Positions 18,420-28,068 are shown, numbered from the stretch's first letter. The stretch is DNA of 64,000 nucleotides from Candidatus Zhuqueibacterota bacterium (GCA_029261995.1 JAJDAF010000013.1:124001-188000); one strand, 5' to 3'. Made by a program: numbers and translations. The notes: generated by a model from the letters alone, not told the origin.

Positions 18420-18902
18420 GATGGCAAGCTGCTCCCTATTCTGGTCAAGAGATGGTGGAAAATGAGTTGTAATGGCTCGACATGAGTTGGCCTGAAGGTC
18501 GGGCCATGACTCAAGTCATGATTGGAGCAAGGTCGAATTGTGTTGAATTGCAGCCGGCGCTCCGCTGCTATTTCAGATGCCACGATAATAAGAAATCATG
18601 CGATTTTCAACAAGAAAATGAAATGAACATCATTTTTTCCGACAACTGAGCATTGCGGGTGGATGAGATTCCATGCGTTGGTCAGTCAGATTCTTGAGCC
18701 ATTCAACCAGAATAAAACGCAGTTGTTCAAAGCAAACCAGTCGCTGGCCCGCGCACATTATTTGGAAAGCAACCTTCATCTTTTTTCAGTCTGCCGGTCT
18801 GAATTTTCTCAAGAAACTTGCTAGTTTCGAAAAGAATTTGATATTTGTCCTTGAAGCCGGATGCCATCGACTGGAAAATCATCTCATTCCCAAGGAGCAC
18901 TC
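18420..18902. other. Intergenic region between divergent genes
   Basis: No gene is recognised in these 483 bases. They should carry divergent promoters for the alpha/beta hydrolase/GWxTD pair and for the isomerase at 18903. The only clear structure is the palindrome at 18505-18520 and an overlapping weaker dyad TGAGT-T-GGCC with GGCC-atg-ACTCA at about 18484-18512. Confidence 0.45.
18505..18520. promoter_or_regulatory. Perfect 7-bp palindrome, operator-like
   Basis: CATGACT-CA-AGTCATG is a perfect inverted repeat with a two-base centre, about 90 bp upstream of the alpha/beta hydrolase start. Its right half TCAAGTCATG occurs once more near 15573-15582, upstream of the TonB receptor. It looks like a dimeric regulator site, but no regulator gene is adjacent. 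Confidence 0.4.
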
Positions 18903-19718
18903 ATGAAACTGTCATTGTATCGCCATTTGTGGGGCGTTGAAGAGCCTTGGGAAACGGTGTTTCCAAAAATCGAAGAGTTCGGTTACGTTGGCATTGAAAC
19001 CCATCTGTTGCCTGGCCAGGACAGGCGGCAACAATTCGGTGAACTCATCAGCAGACACCACTTCCGCTACATCGCCATGATCTTCACGGAAGGCGAAACG
19101 GTGGACGAACATGTTGCTTCGTTTGAAAAGCAGGTCATCGAAACCATCGATTTCGAGCCCGTTGTCATCAATTGCCACAGTGGCATTGACGCCTGGAGCG
19201 AGAAAGAAAGCAGCCAGTTTTTTGAAGAAGTGCTGGAGATTGAACGCAAACATCAAATCCCCATCGCGCATGAAACCCACCGTGGCAGGATTCTCTACAA
19301 CCCCTGGACAACCCACCGTCTGCTGAATCAGTTTTCCGAATTAAAGCTGTGCAGCGACTTCAGCCATTGGGTTTGCGTATGTGAGCGGTTAATGGACGAC
19401 CAGAGCGACATCATAGAAAAATGTGCTGAAAGAACCATCCACATTCATGCCAGGGTGGGCTACGGAGAAGGCCCGCAGGTACCGGATCCGCGGGCTCCTG
19501 AATACAAGGCGGAGTTGGAGGCGCATGAACGCTGGTGGGACATGATCTGGGCTGCACAGAAGAAGCGAGGTATCCAGGAATCGAAACTGACTCCCGAGTT
19601 TGGGCCACCGCCCTACCTTCACACGCTGCCCTATTCCCCGGACCCGGTGGCAAATCTATGGGATATTTGTAACTGGCAGGCACAGAGACAAGCCGAACGA
19701 TTCTCTTCACAATACTAG
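18903..19718 (+). CDS. Sugar phosphate isomerase/epimerase (xylose isomerase-like TIM barrel)
   Basis: The 271-residue protein starts at 18903 (AGGAG six bases upstream) and has no export signal. It has the TIM-barrel pattern of the AP-endonuclease 2 superfamily: FGYVGIETHL, VVINCHSG, IPIAHETHRGRI, LCSDFSHW, IHIHARVGYGEG and LTPEFGPP. Likely metal ligands are E124, D152 (with H155 nearby), H180/H182 and the glutamate in TPEFG. Such enzymes isomerise or epimerise sugars or sugar phosphates, or cut inosose-type compounds; the exact reaction is unknown. The CBM9-like gene follows after 10 bp. Confidence 0.82.
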   Translation: MKLSLYRHLWGVEEPWETVFPKIEEFGYVGIETHLLPGQDRRQQFGELISRHHFRYIAMIFTEGETVDEHVASFEKQVIETIDFEPVVINCHSGIDAWSEKESSQFFEEVLEIERKHQIPIAHETHRGRILYNPWTTHRLLNQFSELKLCSDFSHWVCVCERLMDDQSDIIEKCAERTIHIHARVGYGEGPQVPDPRAPEYKAELEAHERWWDMIWAAQKKRGIQESKLTPEFGPPPYLHTLPYSPDPVANLWDICNWQAQRQAERFSSQY

Positions 19719-19728
19719 CATTCATCCA

Positions 19729-20535
19729 ATGACAAAAAATGACCTACAAAACCGCGCGCTTGCAATCGTGACATTGGCAGTCACGGCCGCAGGTTCTATT
19801 CTGTTCATTTCATGCAACTCAAGTCGAGAAGGAAAGTCCAAGATGACCTCAGCAGAAACAGCATCCGATTTACCCGAATATGTCTGTAAGAAAGTGCCTC
19901 GCAAGATAGAGTTGACCGGGAGGCTGGATGACCAGCTATGGCATGAGGCAGCGGTCATTTTGCTCAATGACGCCATATCCGGGAAACCGGGCCGGTTCTC
20001 AACAGAGGTTCGGGCGTTGTATGATGACGACTATCTTTACGTTGGATTTCGTTGCGAGGACAACTATGTTTGGGGAACGGTTACGGAAAGAGACGGTCCG
20101 ATCTGGAATGAAGAATGTGTGGAAGTCTTCCTCAACCCTGCCGATGTCGCGCATCAATACTACGAAATCAATGTGAGTCCCAAAAACGTCATCTTCGATT
20201 CTGTTATTTTGAACCGGCGTTCAGCAGATAAACCTGACGAGTCATTCATCGGCCTGACGGAGTGGCGCGTCAATGGTCTGGAAACTGCGGTTCACGTTGA
20301 CGGAAAAGCAGACGCAGCGGGAATGGCTCGCGGCTGGACCGCCGAATATGCGATCCCTCACAACGAGCTGATCGGCGCCCCCAATACGCCACCCAAACCC
20401 GGTGACCTGTGGCGAGTCAACTTCTATCGAATCGATTCACCGAAAAAAGATCAGCGAGAACACTACGCCTGGAGCATGACCAGCAAGCCGGCATTTCATT
20501 TACCATGGAGATTCGGCTATTTGAAGTTCGAATGA
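19729..20535 (+). CDS. CBM9-like carbohydrate-binding lipoprotein
   Basis: The 268-residue protein starts at 19729 and has a lipoprotein signal with lipobox LFISC (cysteine about 29). The rest is a carbohydrate-binding family 9-like jelly roll: KIELTGRLDDQLWHEA, VRALYDDDYLYVGFRCED, NEECVEVFLNP, YYEINVSPKNVIFD and AEYAIPHNELI. No catalytic module is attached, so it probably binds glycans at the cell envelope. It lies 10 bp after the isomerase gene. A dyad after the stop codon may terminate transcription. Confidence 0.87.
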   Translation: MTKNDLQNRALAIVTLAVTAAGSILFISCNSSREGKSKMTSAETASDLPEYVCKKVPRKIELTGRLDDQLWHEAAVILLNDAISGKPGRFSTEVRALYDDDYLYVGFRCEDNYVWGTVTERDGPIWNEECVEVFLNPADVAHQYYEINVSPKNVIFDSVILNRRSADKPDESFIGLTEWRVNGLETAVHVDGKADAAGMARGWTAEYAIPHNELIGAPNTPPKPGDLWRVNFYRIDSPKKDQREHYAWSMTSKPAFHLPWRFGYLKFE

Positions 20536-20567
20536 TGTTGCCTGTTAGCGGGGAATCGTCAGTCTGA

Positions 20568-20623
20568 TGAAACATGAGTCTCCTGGAACGTCCTTCTGCC
20601 ATTCCAGAAGACTCATCGTTTCA
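20568..20623. terminator. Likely bidirectional terminator between convergent genes
   Basis: A long dyad pairs 20568-20588 (TGAAACATGAGTCTCCTGGAA) with 20602-20623 around a 13-base loop, built from GAAAC/GTTTC, TGAGTCT/AGACTCA and CTGGAA/TTCCAG. It is placed between the convergent CBM9-like (plus) and PhyH (minus) genes. The flanking T run is short, so it may be a less efficient terminator. Confidence 0.65.
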
Positions 20624-20644
20624 ACCTAACTCGTCTGAGTTCAC

Positions 20645-21451
20645 TCAACCATTCTTACTCCAAACAAGAGGATTCTGAGTCTCATCATTCAGCGGATCTC
20701 CGACCTTCAATGTCTCGCAATACTCTTTCGGCAGAATGTTCTGCTGGCCGTTAAATGTCGCGCCATCTGGCATGTAGGCACAGGTCATCGCGCGCCTCGG
20801 ATAAGGGGTCATATTCGGTCCGGCGCCGTGCGCGGAGATGCCATTGTGGCAGCCGGCCATGCCAGCCTTCATTTCGGCAACAATGGGCTCAACCTTCTTG
20901 AACTCCGGATACACCTTGAACAGATCGGCAATATCCTGTCCGATTTCCACATTGTCATAAGTCGCGACCTTGTGAGAGCCCGGAATATAGTAGAGACAGC
21001 CATTCTGAATCGTGGCGTCATCCAGTGCGATCCAAATGGATATGGCGCTTGGGGAATGAAATGACCAGTACGGATTATCCAGGTGCCAGGCGGTCGGATT
21101 TCCCCAGGGCTGCTTTTGTAATGTCTGGTCATGCCAAACGCGAATTCCGTCAATTCCCGCCAGTTTGCAGAGCATCTTTCCCAATTCAGGATTCAGGAAA
21201 TATCTCTTTATGGTATCATTTATCTTCCAGAGATTGAGCCTCTGGAGAAATACTCTGTCGTAGTAGGTATCACCTTCGACGAGTTCCTTATTGCCACCAC
21301 CAGCGACCTTCTCTTTGCCCATTTTCGAGACTCCCTCACCCACTGCCGCTCGCATTTCGCTCAGCTCATCAGTCGTCAGAAAGTCTTCGAGGATGATGCA
21401 GCCATCACGTTGATAAGCGTCGATTTGCTGTTGAATTACGCTTGTGTTCAT
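20645..21451 (-). CDS. Phytanoyl-CoA dioxygenase (PhyH) family enzyme
   Basis: The 268-residue cytoplasmic protein has the Fe(II)/2-oxoglutarate facial triad: H123-x-D125 in TAWHLDNPYW and H208 in AHGAGPN, with R219/R220 in YPRRAMTCAY for 2-oxoglutarate binding. Family members hydroxylate a wide range of small molecules with oxygen and 2-oxoglutarate. The start at 21451 has GGAG five bases before ATG. It stands alone on the minus strand, 262 bp downstream of the tagatose-epimerase-like gene, in a carbohydrate neighbourhood. Substrate is unknown. The enzyme type implies at least occasional access to oxygen. Confidence 0.88.
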   Translation of the reverse strand: MNTSVIQQQIDAYQRDGCIILEDFLTTDELSEMRAAVGEGVSKMGKEKVAGGGNKELVEGDTYYDRVFLQRLNLWKINDTIKRYFLNPELGKMLCKLAGIDGIRVWHDQTLQKQPWGNPTAWHLDNPYWSFHSPSAISIWIALDDATIQNGCLYYIPGSHKVATYDNVEIGQDIADLFKVYPEFKKVEPIVAEMKAGMAGCHNGISAHGAGPNMTPYPRRAMTCAYMPDGATFNGQQNILPKEYCETLKVGDPLNDETQNPLVWSKNG

Positions 21452-21713
21452 TCCGTCTCCAATTAGATCTTAGTTTGTAGTATGTTTGATTTGATGTTAA
21501 ACACTTTTTGCTCGAGGAGTAAGCATCCTGATTTCTTTTGAAAGATATTTCTTGCCGGAATAACATTTTGGTGAGATTCTTTCAGCATGAGAGTTGACCG
21601 AACATCGTGTCGGTCCTATTCCTTGCTGAGATAAACTCAGATTCTCTCTTTTCTCTTCGTCGCCATCAATTGAGCGACGAGGTCTTACGCCTAAAAACAT
21701 TCGCTTACTTGAA

Positions 21714-22574
21714 TCAACGATACCACTTCTTCTCCAGACTCTTCAAATATTTCAAACCCTCCTGCAACAGATAATCGCTGGAAAGCGCCAGTTTGCGCCA
21801 GATGCAGGTCGCGGCTCGCATGGCCTCGGAAACCTCGGTGAAGGATTCGAGTCCGACCACACCGTCATAACCGGCTTCGCCAAGCGCGCGGTAGATGCTT
21901 TGCCAATCGACTGTGCCCGTGCCAGGCACGCCGCGGTGACTTTCGCTCAAGTGGAAATGGCACAGGTGAGGCGCCGCCTTTTTCGTGGGCGCATAAAAGT
22001 CAGTTTCTTCGATGTTCATGTGATAGGCATCCAAATGGACGGCTACGTTAGGCTCATCGATCATCTGCATGAGCTGAAATGCCTGGTCGCAGGTGTTCAC
22101 CAGGAAGGTCTCATAGCGGTTGATCGGTTCGATGCCGAGTGTGATACCGTGGTCCCGGGCCATCCGGGCGATGGATTTCAGTCCTTTCGCCGCTCGTTCC
22201 CAATAGCGCTCGTCCGGCATGCCGTCGATTTTGCGACCGATCGCCGAATAAATCACGCCGGAAAGGGTTGTTCCACCCATCGTTGCCGTAGCTCTGACGC
22301 ACGCTTCAAGATATTCTACACCGCGCTGCCGGGTGGTTTCATCCTCTCCGGTGAGATCGTTGGCCTCAGAACAAGCCGTCGAGGTGCAGACTCCGAGTTC
22401 AACTGCTGTAAGTCGATCCCTGATTTTGGCGGAGTCAATCTTCTCGAGTTCCATGAGCGGGATCTCGATCAAGTCAAAGCCAAGCTCTTTCGTATGGTCA
22501 ATCAGGCCAAGCGTGTCGTTGCTCCAACTGGTCGTCCACGCATAGGCATGGACGGCATAGCGCAGGTGGCTCAC
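21714..22574 (-). CDS. Ketose 3-epimerase-like sugar isomerase (D-tagatose/D-psicose epimerase family)
   Basis: The 286-residue protein starts with GTG at 22574, supported by AGGAG six bases upstream. The metal ligands and acid/base pair of the D-tagatose 3-epimerase family are all present: E149 (GIEPINRYE), D182 (HLDAYHMN), H208 (HFHLSESHRG) and E243 (VGLESF). As I recall them, these lie three positions before the Pseudomonas cichorii enzyme's E152, D185, H211 and E246. The reaction is therefore likely C3 epimerisation of a ketose, possibly with broad specificity. It follows the GH-like gene at 22710 on the same strand. Confidence 0.85.
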   Translation of the reverse strand: MSHLRYAVHAYAWTTSWSNDTLGLIDHTKELGFDLIEIPLMELEKIDSAKIRDRLTAVELGVCTSTACSEANDLTGEDETTRQRGVEYLEACVRATATMGGTTLSGVIYSAIGRKIDGMPDERYWERAAKGLKSIARMARDHGITLGIEPINRYETFLVNTCDQAFQLMQMIDEPNVAVHLDAYHMNIEETDFYAPTKKAAPHLCHFHLSESHRGVPGTGTVDWQSIYRALGEAGYDGVVGLESFTEVSEAMRAATCIWRKLALSSDYLLQEGLKYLKSLEKKWYR

Positions 22575-22709
22575 TGTTATCTCCTTTCGTTGGTGCGCTC
22601 ATTCTGGAAGCGGCAGGTGGTGAAGAACAGCCAGCACTCGCACAGCCAGAGTAGTTTCTTGTGCCCCGCTGTGCCAATAGGATCCACTTGCACTGGAGCC
22701 AATTCCCGC

Positions 22710-25070
22710 TCAATACCCGAGATACTCGCTCTCTTTCAACTCGCTGCCATCAGGCATCCTCCACATGTAGTCCGGATCCACAAATGGTGGATGGTTCCTG
22801 TACCGCCTGGTCAGCTCAATCTTCTTCTCAAGGAGCTCGCCAAGATTAGCGCCATAAGTGTGCATGGTCTCACCGATCTCCCACAGGGGGAAAAAGTCCG
22901 TGCTCGATGAGTTCCAAAGATCCAGAAGCTCGTTGGCGTTCTGAAGCTCATTGTCAACCATGTCTTCAACCTGGTTGCGCCTGGCGGTCCGGTCGGTTTC
23001 GTTGTCGGCCTCCAGATAGCCGTGGACCCCGGCGATCCAGGCCGAAATATTCCTCAGCGTTTTACAGTACGCCCGGTAGGCGAGTAAACGGTCGTTAAGA
23101 TCTACAAAGACCGCCTCGATATCGTCCTTGCCCCGGACCTCGTCGAGAGTCTCTTTTGCGAGAGCGATGACCTCCTGCAGTCGGGGCAGCACGTCAGCAT
23201 CGAATTGCTCGACGAAGCCATCAGAGTCTTTGATGGACTGGATTTCCCAGAGCGCATCCGCCCGGAAATCGATATTGTGCGGATTGTTGAAAATCGAAAG
23301 CATGTATTCCAGATAGTACCGCTGCTCGCTCTCCGGAATTTTCGAGATGTCCGGGACGAACGGGCGCACCCAGAACCGGTACCATGTGAAGCCCTGCCCA
23401 CCGTACAGGGGCAGATTCGGAGTGGCGGCCACAATCCTGTCGGTCTGACGCCAAATTTCGACGAGGCGCCCCGCGTGCATCTGTCCCACCCAACGGCGCG
23501 CCGTTGCAGCAATCGCCGAATCAAGGGGCACGCCCGGACGGAGCTGAAAAGCACGCAGAGCCTCCCGGTTAATGTCAAATGGGGCCAAAAACAGCGGGTC
23601 CATGCTGACACCCAGGCGTTGAAAACCAACCTTATGCTGCGTCTTGAGGTTCTCGTAAGTGCGCCAGGGACTTGGCACGCCCAGAACCTGGCGAGAACCT
23701 GTAGCACTGGTTTGCGAGTAGAGGTATGAACGCCTGGCCCGGAACTCTTCCATTGTAGCATGCCAGTCCGGATCGTAGTCACTACGCTGTGAAACAAGTC
23801 TGCGGTCAATGCCGTTGTCCAGCCCATCGAGGATTATTTCCGCTTCTTCCGCAATGTTCTTGAGTCCGGTAATGATCCTGAAATCGGGGTGCGTTTCGTG
23901 CGCCGCATCCCTGAGCACGCGGTAGTAGCGGACAACATTTTCGGCGGCGGCTCTGGCTATCTCATGGTCGGGGCGCCATTCGCGAACGACGTACGGGCCA
24001 CCATTCCGACCCGGGTAAAGGCTGGCAGTGTACTCGAATCCAGAACCGCTGTCATTTATCAGGGTGATGACAAACCCCAACTCCGGGACTTCCGCCAACA
24101 GTGTTCTGAGCAATTCGGCATAGTGCCACCGGACCGCCGGGTGCGCGAGAGTCAGCGTATACCGCGGCCGAAACGATCGGAACGTGTGATCCACTCTGGC
24201 GCCGCGCAGAAAGGGATATTTCTCCAGCAGCGACTCAGGCACCGACCGCGGATTCGCAATGTACATTCCCGGGGTAAGCCCGTATTTTGCCGCGAGCTGC
24301 GAGATTCGCTTCAGCAGTGCAAGATTGGCTTCCCGGTAGTCGCGCGGGTAGGTTCCTTTGTTGAGTTTGGTCTGGACGTATTGGTCGAGATCGCCGGCAT
24401 AGGAATAGAAGCGGTAGTACATTTCACCGTCCGGGCCGGTCTCGTAGGGGAACCGGGAAGCAGGCTCATTAACAACCACATGCGTGCCGCCAACCCGAGC
24501 CACTTCCTTGAAAGACGCCTCGATGTCCGCAAGGGTAACCGGTGCCCGGCGACGTTTTGTATATCCGAGTCTGAGCAAGTGCACATCATCCCGACCTGTG
24601 AGCCACCGGAATTTAGGCTGGCGCAACCAACCCTCCAGCAGTTCATCTTCATCAGGATCCGCGAGCTGCTCTTTCACCAGTTCGAAGAGAGCGTACAGAA
24701 AGTTCGGGTGAGATGCGCGAATGACGCCGCCGCCACCCTCCTCGAGTCTGGCGAACATCCAGGGGCCGTCCTCGGGCGGAACCACGGGGCGGCGCCACCG
24801 ATGCCCCGCTCCGGTCCCGACGAACAGAACGCCGTCTTGCGGAATATCATGTGTATCTGAGATCGCAACAACGCGGACATCCGGCAGCAACTCATTCCGA
24901 AGAGCGAGCGCCACCGTTTCGCTGACAGCGGCACCGGCTACCGGGTAAGCGATGGTCTGGGTTCGATGCAGAGCAGCCAGTACATCTGGACTTGAAATGC
25001 TTCCGGCGGATGATGATGTTAGGGCGCCGAATGGTGCAACCAGACAAAGAAGAATATGGGCCTTTTTCAT
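22710..25070 (-). CDS. Exported glycoside hydrolase-like protein, family not recognised
   Basis: The 786-residue protein has a signal peptide (LLCLVAPFGALTSSSAG). The N-terminal 150 residues look like the alpha/beta domain found before GH20/GH67/GH84 barrels (IAYPVAGAAVSETVALALRNELLPD, VVAISDT, FVGTGAG, GVIRASHPNFLYALFELV). A TIM-barrel-like segment follows (FKEVARVGGTHVVVNEPA, LRTLLAEVPELGFVITLINDSG, FRIITGLKNIAEEAEIIL) and an alpha-helical C-terminus. No catalytic carboxylates can be assigned safely. It is unusually GC-rich and arginine-rich compared with its neighbours, which may point to later acquisition. An alpha-glucuronidase-like activity is one possibility. Confidence 0.6.
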   Translation of the reverse strand: MKKAHILLCLVAPFGALTSSSAGSISSPDVLAALHRTQTIAYPVAGAAVSETVALALRNELLPDVRVVAISDTHDIPQDGVLFVGTGAGHRWRRPVVPPEDGPWMFARLEEGGGGVIRASHPNFLYALFELVKEQLADPDEDELLEGWLRQPKFRWLTGRDDVHLLRLGYTKRRRAPVTLADIEASFKEVARVGGTHVVVNEPASRFPYETGPDGEMYYRFYSYAGDLDQYVQTKLNKGTYPRDYREANLALLKRISQLAAKYGLTPGMYIANPRSVPESLLEKYPFLRGARVDHTFRSFRPRYTLTLAHPAVRWHYAELLRTLLAEVPELGFVITLINDSGSGFEYTASLYPGRNGGPYVVREWRPDHEIARAAAENVVRYYRVLRDAAHETHPDFRIITGLKNIAEEAEIILDGLDNGIDRRLVSQRSDYDPDWHATMEEFRARRSYLYSQTSATGSRQVLGVPSPWRTYENLKTQHKVGFQRLGVSMDPLFLAPFDINREALRAFQLRPGVPLDSAIAATARRWVGQMHAGRLVEIWRQTDRIVAATPNLPLYGGQGFTWYRFWVRPFVPDISKIPESEQRYYLEYMLSIFNNPHNIDFRADALWEIQSIKDSDGFVEQFDADVLPRLQEVIALAKETLDEVRGKDDIEAVFVDLNDRLLAYRAYCKTLRNISAWIAGVHGYLEADNETDRTARRNQVEDMVDNELQNANELLDLWNSSSTDFFPLWEIGETMHTYGANLGELLEKKIELTRRYRNHPPFVDPDYMWRMPDGSELKESEYLGY

Positions 25071-25129
25071 GAGATTTGTTCCGGATGAATGTAAGAGTAG
25101 GCAGTCAAACCGAAGTCTTCCCGATTACA

Positions 25130-26278
25130 TCAATTGATCTCCAAATCATCTCTACCAGGCAACTCCGGAAAAGCAGCATGAGGCTCCGTTTGGTACCAAA
25201 ACGCCACGGACGAAACGTCGTCCTGCAGTGGCAGATACCGGCCGCCTGAACGCCAGCCCAGGGCCTGCATGGTCACTTTCAAATCCTTTTCAAAACGGAC
25301 AGGATCCATGATATGCCAGCGATAAAGTCCGAAGCGCATCTGGGAATTCCATAATCCATCCGGCTTGATGACCTGCGGCATTCCTGCAAATGGGGTTGTG
25401 TATTCTTTGTACTCGTTATCTGACACAAACCCATACGAACCGCAAAAATAGTCCTCCGCACCCGTACCGCAAATAGTCGGGAACTCTTTGTCGCCATCCA
25501 TATAGAATTTGATCTCTCCTTCCCCCCACCACCCTTTGTTGTTGGAACCCCAGCACATGTAGGTGCCAACATAATGTCCCCATCCTTTCACGCCATCCAG
25601 GATCGTGTACACATCTTTATAGGGCACGGGATTCACCCGCCGAAACTGTGCATGAAAATATGCCGCATCGTCCGGGATATCAGTCAGGGTGTAATTGATC
25701 TGGTAGTACAAAGTCATTTGCTTCTCATCCAAATTTTCCATGGTAATCTTGCAGGATTTGCGGAACGGCATTTCCCAATAGCAGTTAAAGGCGCTTCCCG
25801 GATTGACGCACACGGGGGCGGAAACCACCGGAGCGTATTCTCCCCAGCCATTCGCAAAGAAATCGCCGACCGGAACTTCCACGGAGGGATTCTCTTCACC
25901 ATCCCAATAAAACCGAAGAATGGAATATCTCCAGTTGCCGGCGGGAGTCATCCAGATTTGCTGAATAGCGCCCGGGCCTTCAATCTCAGCTAAAACAAAT
26001 GTAGCCTGGGGTTCAATCTTAACATAGGGAGAGACTTTCCATCCCTGTCCAAGGTCACGGGATGCATCAGCAGCAGGTCCATCAGTAGACATGCCTCCCC
26101 TACCCTTCTCACCCGTGAAATTCTCCGGACTGATCGAACGCGTCTTCGCGTGAGACAAGCGTGAGAGATTTCCCATGTTCATCCCCAATCCGTCAAATGA
26201 AGAGTCCTGTCCAGAAGCAACAGCCATGGAAAACACAACAAATGAAAGGCAAATGAACACTTCGAATATTTCGGTCAT
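25130..26278 (-). CDS. DUF2961 / GH172 family exported glycosidase
   Basis: The start at 26278 is preferred over one five codons upstream because AAAGGA lies seven bases before it; the product is 382 residues with a signal peptide ending VASGQ. The family core is clear: GPGAIQQIWMTP, SILRFYWDG, PVGDFFANGWGEY, CYWEMPFRKSCKI, GWWGEGEIKFYMDGD and CGTGAEDYFCGSYGF. GH172 members act on alpha-fructofuranosides, arabinofuranosides or difructose dianhydride; the acidic residues in GEGE and GAEDYF match the conserved positions. It is transcribed in the same direction as the GH-like gene that follows after 59 bp. Confidence 0.87.
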   Translation of the reverse strand: MTEIFEVFICLSFVVFSMAVASGQDSSFDGLGMNMGNLSRLSHAKTRSISPENFTGEKGRGGMSTDGPAADASRDLGQGWKVSPYVKIEPQATFVLAEIEGPGAIQQIWMTPAGNWRYSILRFYWDGEENPSVEVPVGDFFANGWGEYAPVVSAPVCVNPGSAFNCYWEMPFRKSCKITMENLDEKQMTLYYQINYTLTDIPDDAAYFHAQFRRVNPVPYKDVYTILDGVKGWGHYVGTYMCWGSNNKGWWGEGEIKFYMDGDKEFPTICGTGAEDYFCGSYGFVSDNEYKEYTTPFAGMPQVIKPDGLWNSQMRFGLYRWHIMDPVRFEKDLKVTMQALGWRSGGRYLPLQDDVSSVAFWYQTEPHAAFPELPGRDDLEIN

Positions 26279-26652
26279 GACACATCCTTTCATTTAGGTT
26301 TGAGTATTACTAAATCATGCTGTAGCGCGGGTGCACGAAGAACCGTACTGCATGTTCTACCCAGATTGCTCGTTAAAACTCACATCGGAAATCTGTGCGC
26401 GAGATGTCTCAACTCGTGCGTTCTGCCAAAATACAAACCAGGAAATACAAAAGCAAGACGACCATACAGATGTCACGGGTATAGATTTCGTGTTTGGCTT
26501 CTCATCCCGATACAATTTCCATGGGCCATATCGTGGACCAATCTATCCTGTTGCATTTATGATGCGGTGCCCATATCTTCATGCGGATCGCTTCAGTTCG
26601 TGTTCAAACCCGTGAGACAATAATTCTGGTCAACAAGACCGAAAGGAAGAAA
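26279..26652. other. Divergent intergenic region, nothing specific seen
   Basis: These 374 bases separate the GH172 gene (minus) from the isomerase gene that starts the long plus-strand catabolic run. Promoters for both should be here, but I see no convincing consensus, operator dyad or small gene. Confidence 0.4.
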
Positions 26653-28068
26653 ATGCGAAAAACCAGGATCGGCGTTCTGACATTCTCAGATGGGCGAGAT
26701 TTCTTAAAGGAACCTCTCGTTGAAGTCAACAATCGTTTCATGGAAGCGCTAAAGACCAGACTTAAAGAGGCTGGTTATGACGTCGTTGCCGGCCGGGAGG
26801 TGGTCTGGACCAACCGCCTGGCTGCAAAAGAAGCCACATTTATTCGCTCGCAAAATGTGGACCTCACGATTTTCAATTATGCAGTATGGGCTTTCCCTCA
26901 GTTCACGGCTATCGCGGCCAAATTCGCGCCCGGGCCGTTTTTGCTTTACTCCAACATCAATCCCCAATACCCGGGGCTGGTCGCTTTGATGGCCGCAAGC
27001 GGGGCACTCGACCAAACCGGCGTTGACCATCGCAAACTCTTCGGTAGCCTTGAGGATGAAACGATCTTACAACGGATGTTCGATTACATCGATGCGGCGG
27101 GTGCGGTGAGCAAACTGCGGGGGGAAACCTACGGACTCTACGGTGGTCGCGCTATCGGAATTTACACCGCGGTAAGCAATACCGACCAGTGGATGGCGGA
27201 ATTCGGCATCGATGTAGAGCATGTCGACCAGTTGGAAGTCATTCGGAGAACAGAGCAAATCGACAGAGCCAAAGTGAAAGCTGCCAGAGAGTGGTGCGAA
27301 AAATATGTCAAGAAAATTCACTACAATGGCAAAGAACTTACACCGGAGAAACTTGAACTTCAAATCCGCATTTACTATGCGATGAAAGAGATCAACGAAG
27401 AAAAGGGATTCGATTTCTGCGGCATCAAGTCCCAGACGGAGCTGACCAATAACTACTGCACGACGGATGTTCCGGAAGCTTTTATGAACGACCCCTACGA
27501 TTTCGATGGTCCCAAGGAACCCATGGTTTGCGCCACCGAAGCAGATATGGATGCGGCTCTAACCATGGAGATTTTCAAGCATCTGGCGAACACCCCGGTT
27601 CTGTTTGCCGATGTACGCCATTATTTTGCTGAGCACGGTATTTTGGATTTGGTGAATTCCGGTCAGCACGCTACCTATTTCGCTGCAAAGAGTTTCGACT
27701 TCAAAGAGAATTTGGCCAAGGTCGAATTTCGCCCGGAAGGCATTTACTTCCCGGCCGGCGGCGCTTCGGTTTTTCACCTGGCAGCCCCTGGGGAAGTTAC
27801 CCTGGCAAGATTGATGCGAGTCTCAGGGCAATATTGGATGGCGATTGTTCCTGGTGAGTTTGTCCAATTTGATGATGCACTGAATGAAGAGCTGATCAAC
27901 CAGGTTCAGGACAACTGGCCGCACGCGTTCTGCAAACTGAAGGTAGAACCGGAAGAGTTCTTCTCGAGCTACTCCTGCAATCACATCCATGGTGTCTATG
28001 GGAACCAGATCGACAAACTCATTGCTGTTTGTGAACTGCTGGATATTCCACACACCTTGTATGCGTAG
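26653..28068 (+). CDS. L-fucose/L-arabinose isomerase family protein
   Basis: The 471-residue cytoplasmic protein starts at 26653 (AAGGAAG upstream). It has the fucose/arabinose isomerase layout: IGVLTFSDGRDF, an N-terminal Rossmann-like half (VDLTIFNYAVWAFPQ, GPFLLYSNINPQYPG), then the substrate half with GIKSQTELTNNYCTTDVPEAF and the C-terminal beta domain (HIHGVYGNQIDKL). These enzymes interconvert aldoses and ketoses with a divalent metal. The ribulokinase-like gene follows 42 bp later, making an aldose to ketose to ketose-phosphate pair. The exact sugar (fucose, arabinose, a 6-deoxy sugar or another) cannot be told. Confidence 0.88.
   Translation: MRKTRIGVLTFSDGRDFLKEPLVEVNNRFMEALKTRLKEAGYDVVAGREVVWTNRLAAKEATFIRSQNVDLTIFNYAVWAFPQFTAIAAKFAPGPFLLYSNINPQYPGLVALMAASGALDQTGVDHRKLFGSLEDETILQRMFDYIDAAGAVSKLRGETYGLYGGRAIGIYTAVSNTDQWMAEFGIDVEHVDQLEVIRRTEQIDRAKVKAAREWCEKYVKKIHYNGKELTPEKLELQIRIYYAMKEINEEKGFDFCGIKSQTELTNNYCTTDVPEAFMNDPYDFDGPKEPMVCATEADMDAALTMEIFKHLANTPVLFADVRHYFAEHGILDLVNSGQHATYFAAKSFDFKENLAKVEFRPEGIYFPAGGASVFHLAAPGEVTLARLMRVSGQYWMAIVPGEFVQFDDALNEELINQVQDNWPHAFCKLKVEPEEFFSSYSCNHIHGVYGNQIDKLIAVCELLDIPHTLYA

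Noticed and set aside
21900-24860. Long open frames antisense to the epimerase and GH-like genes (21900-22910 and 23889-24860)
   Set aside because: They mirror GC-rich genes on the opposite strand, have no family motifs, and overlap well-supported genes completely.
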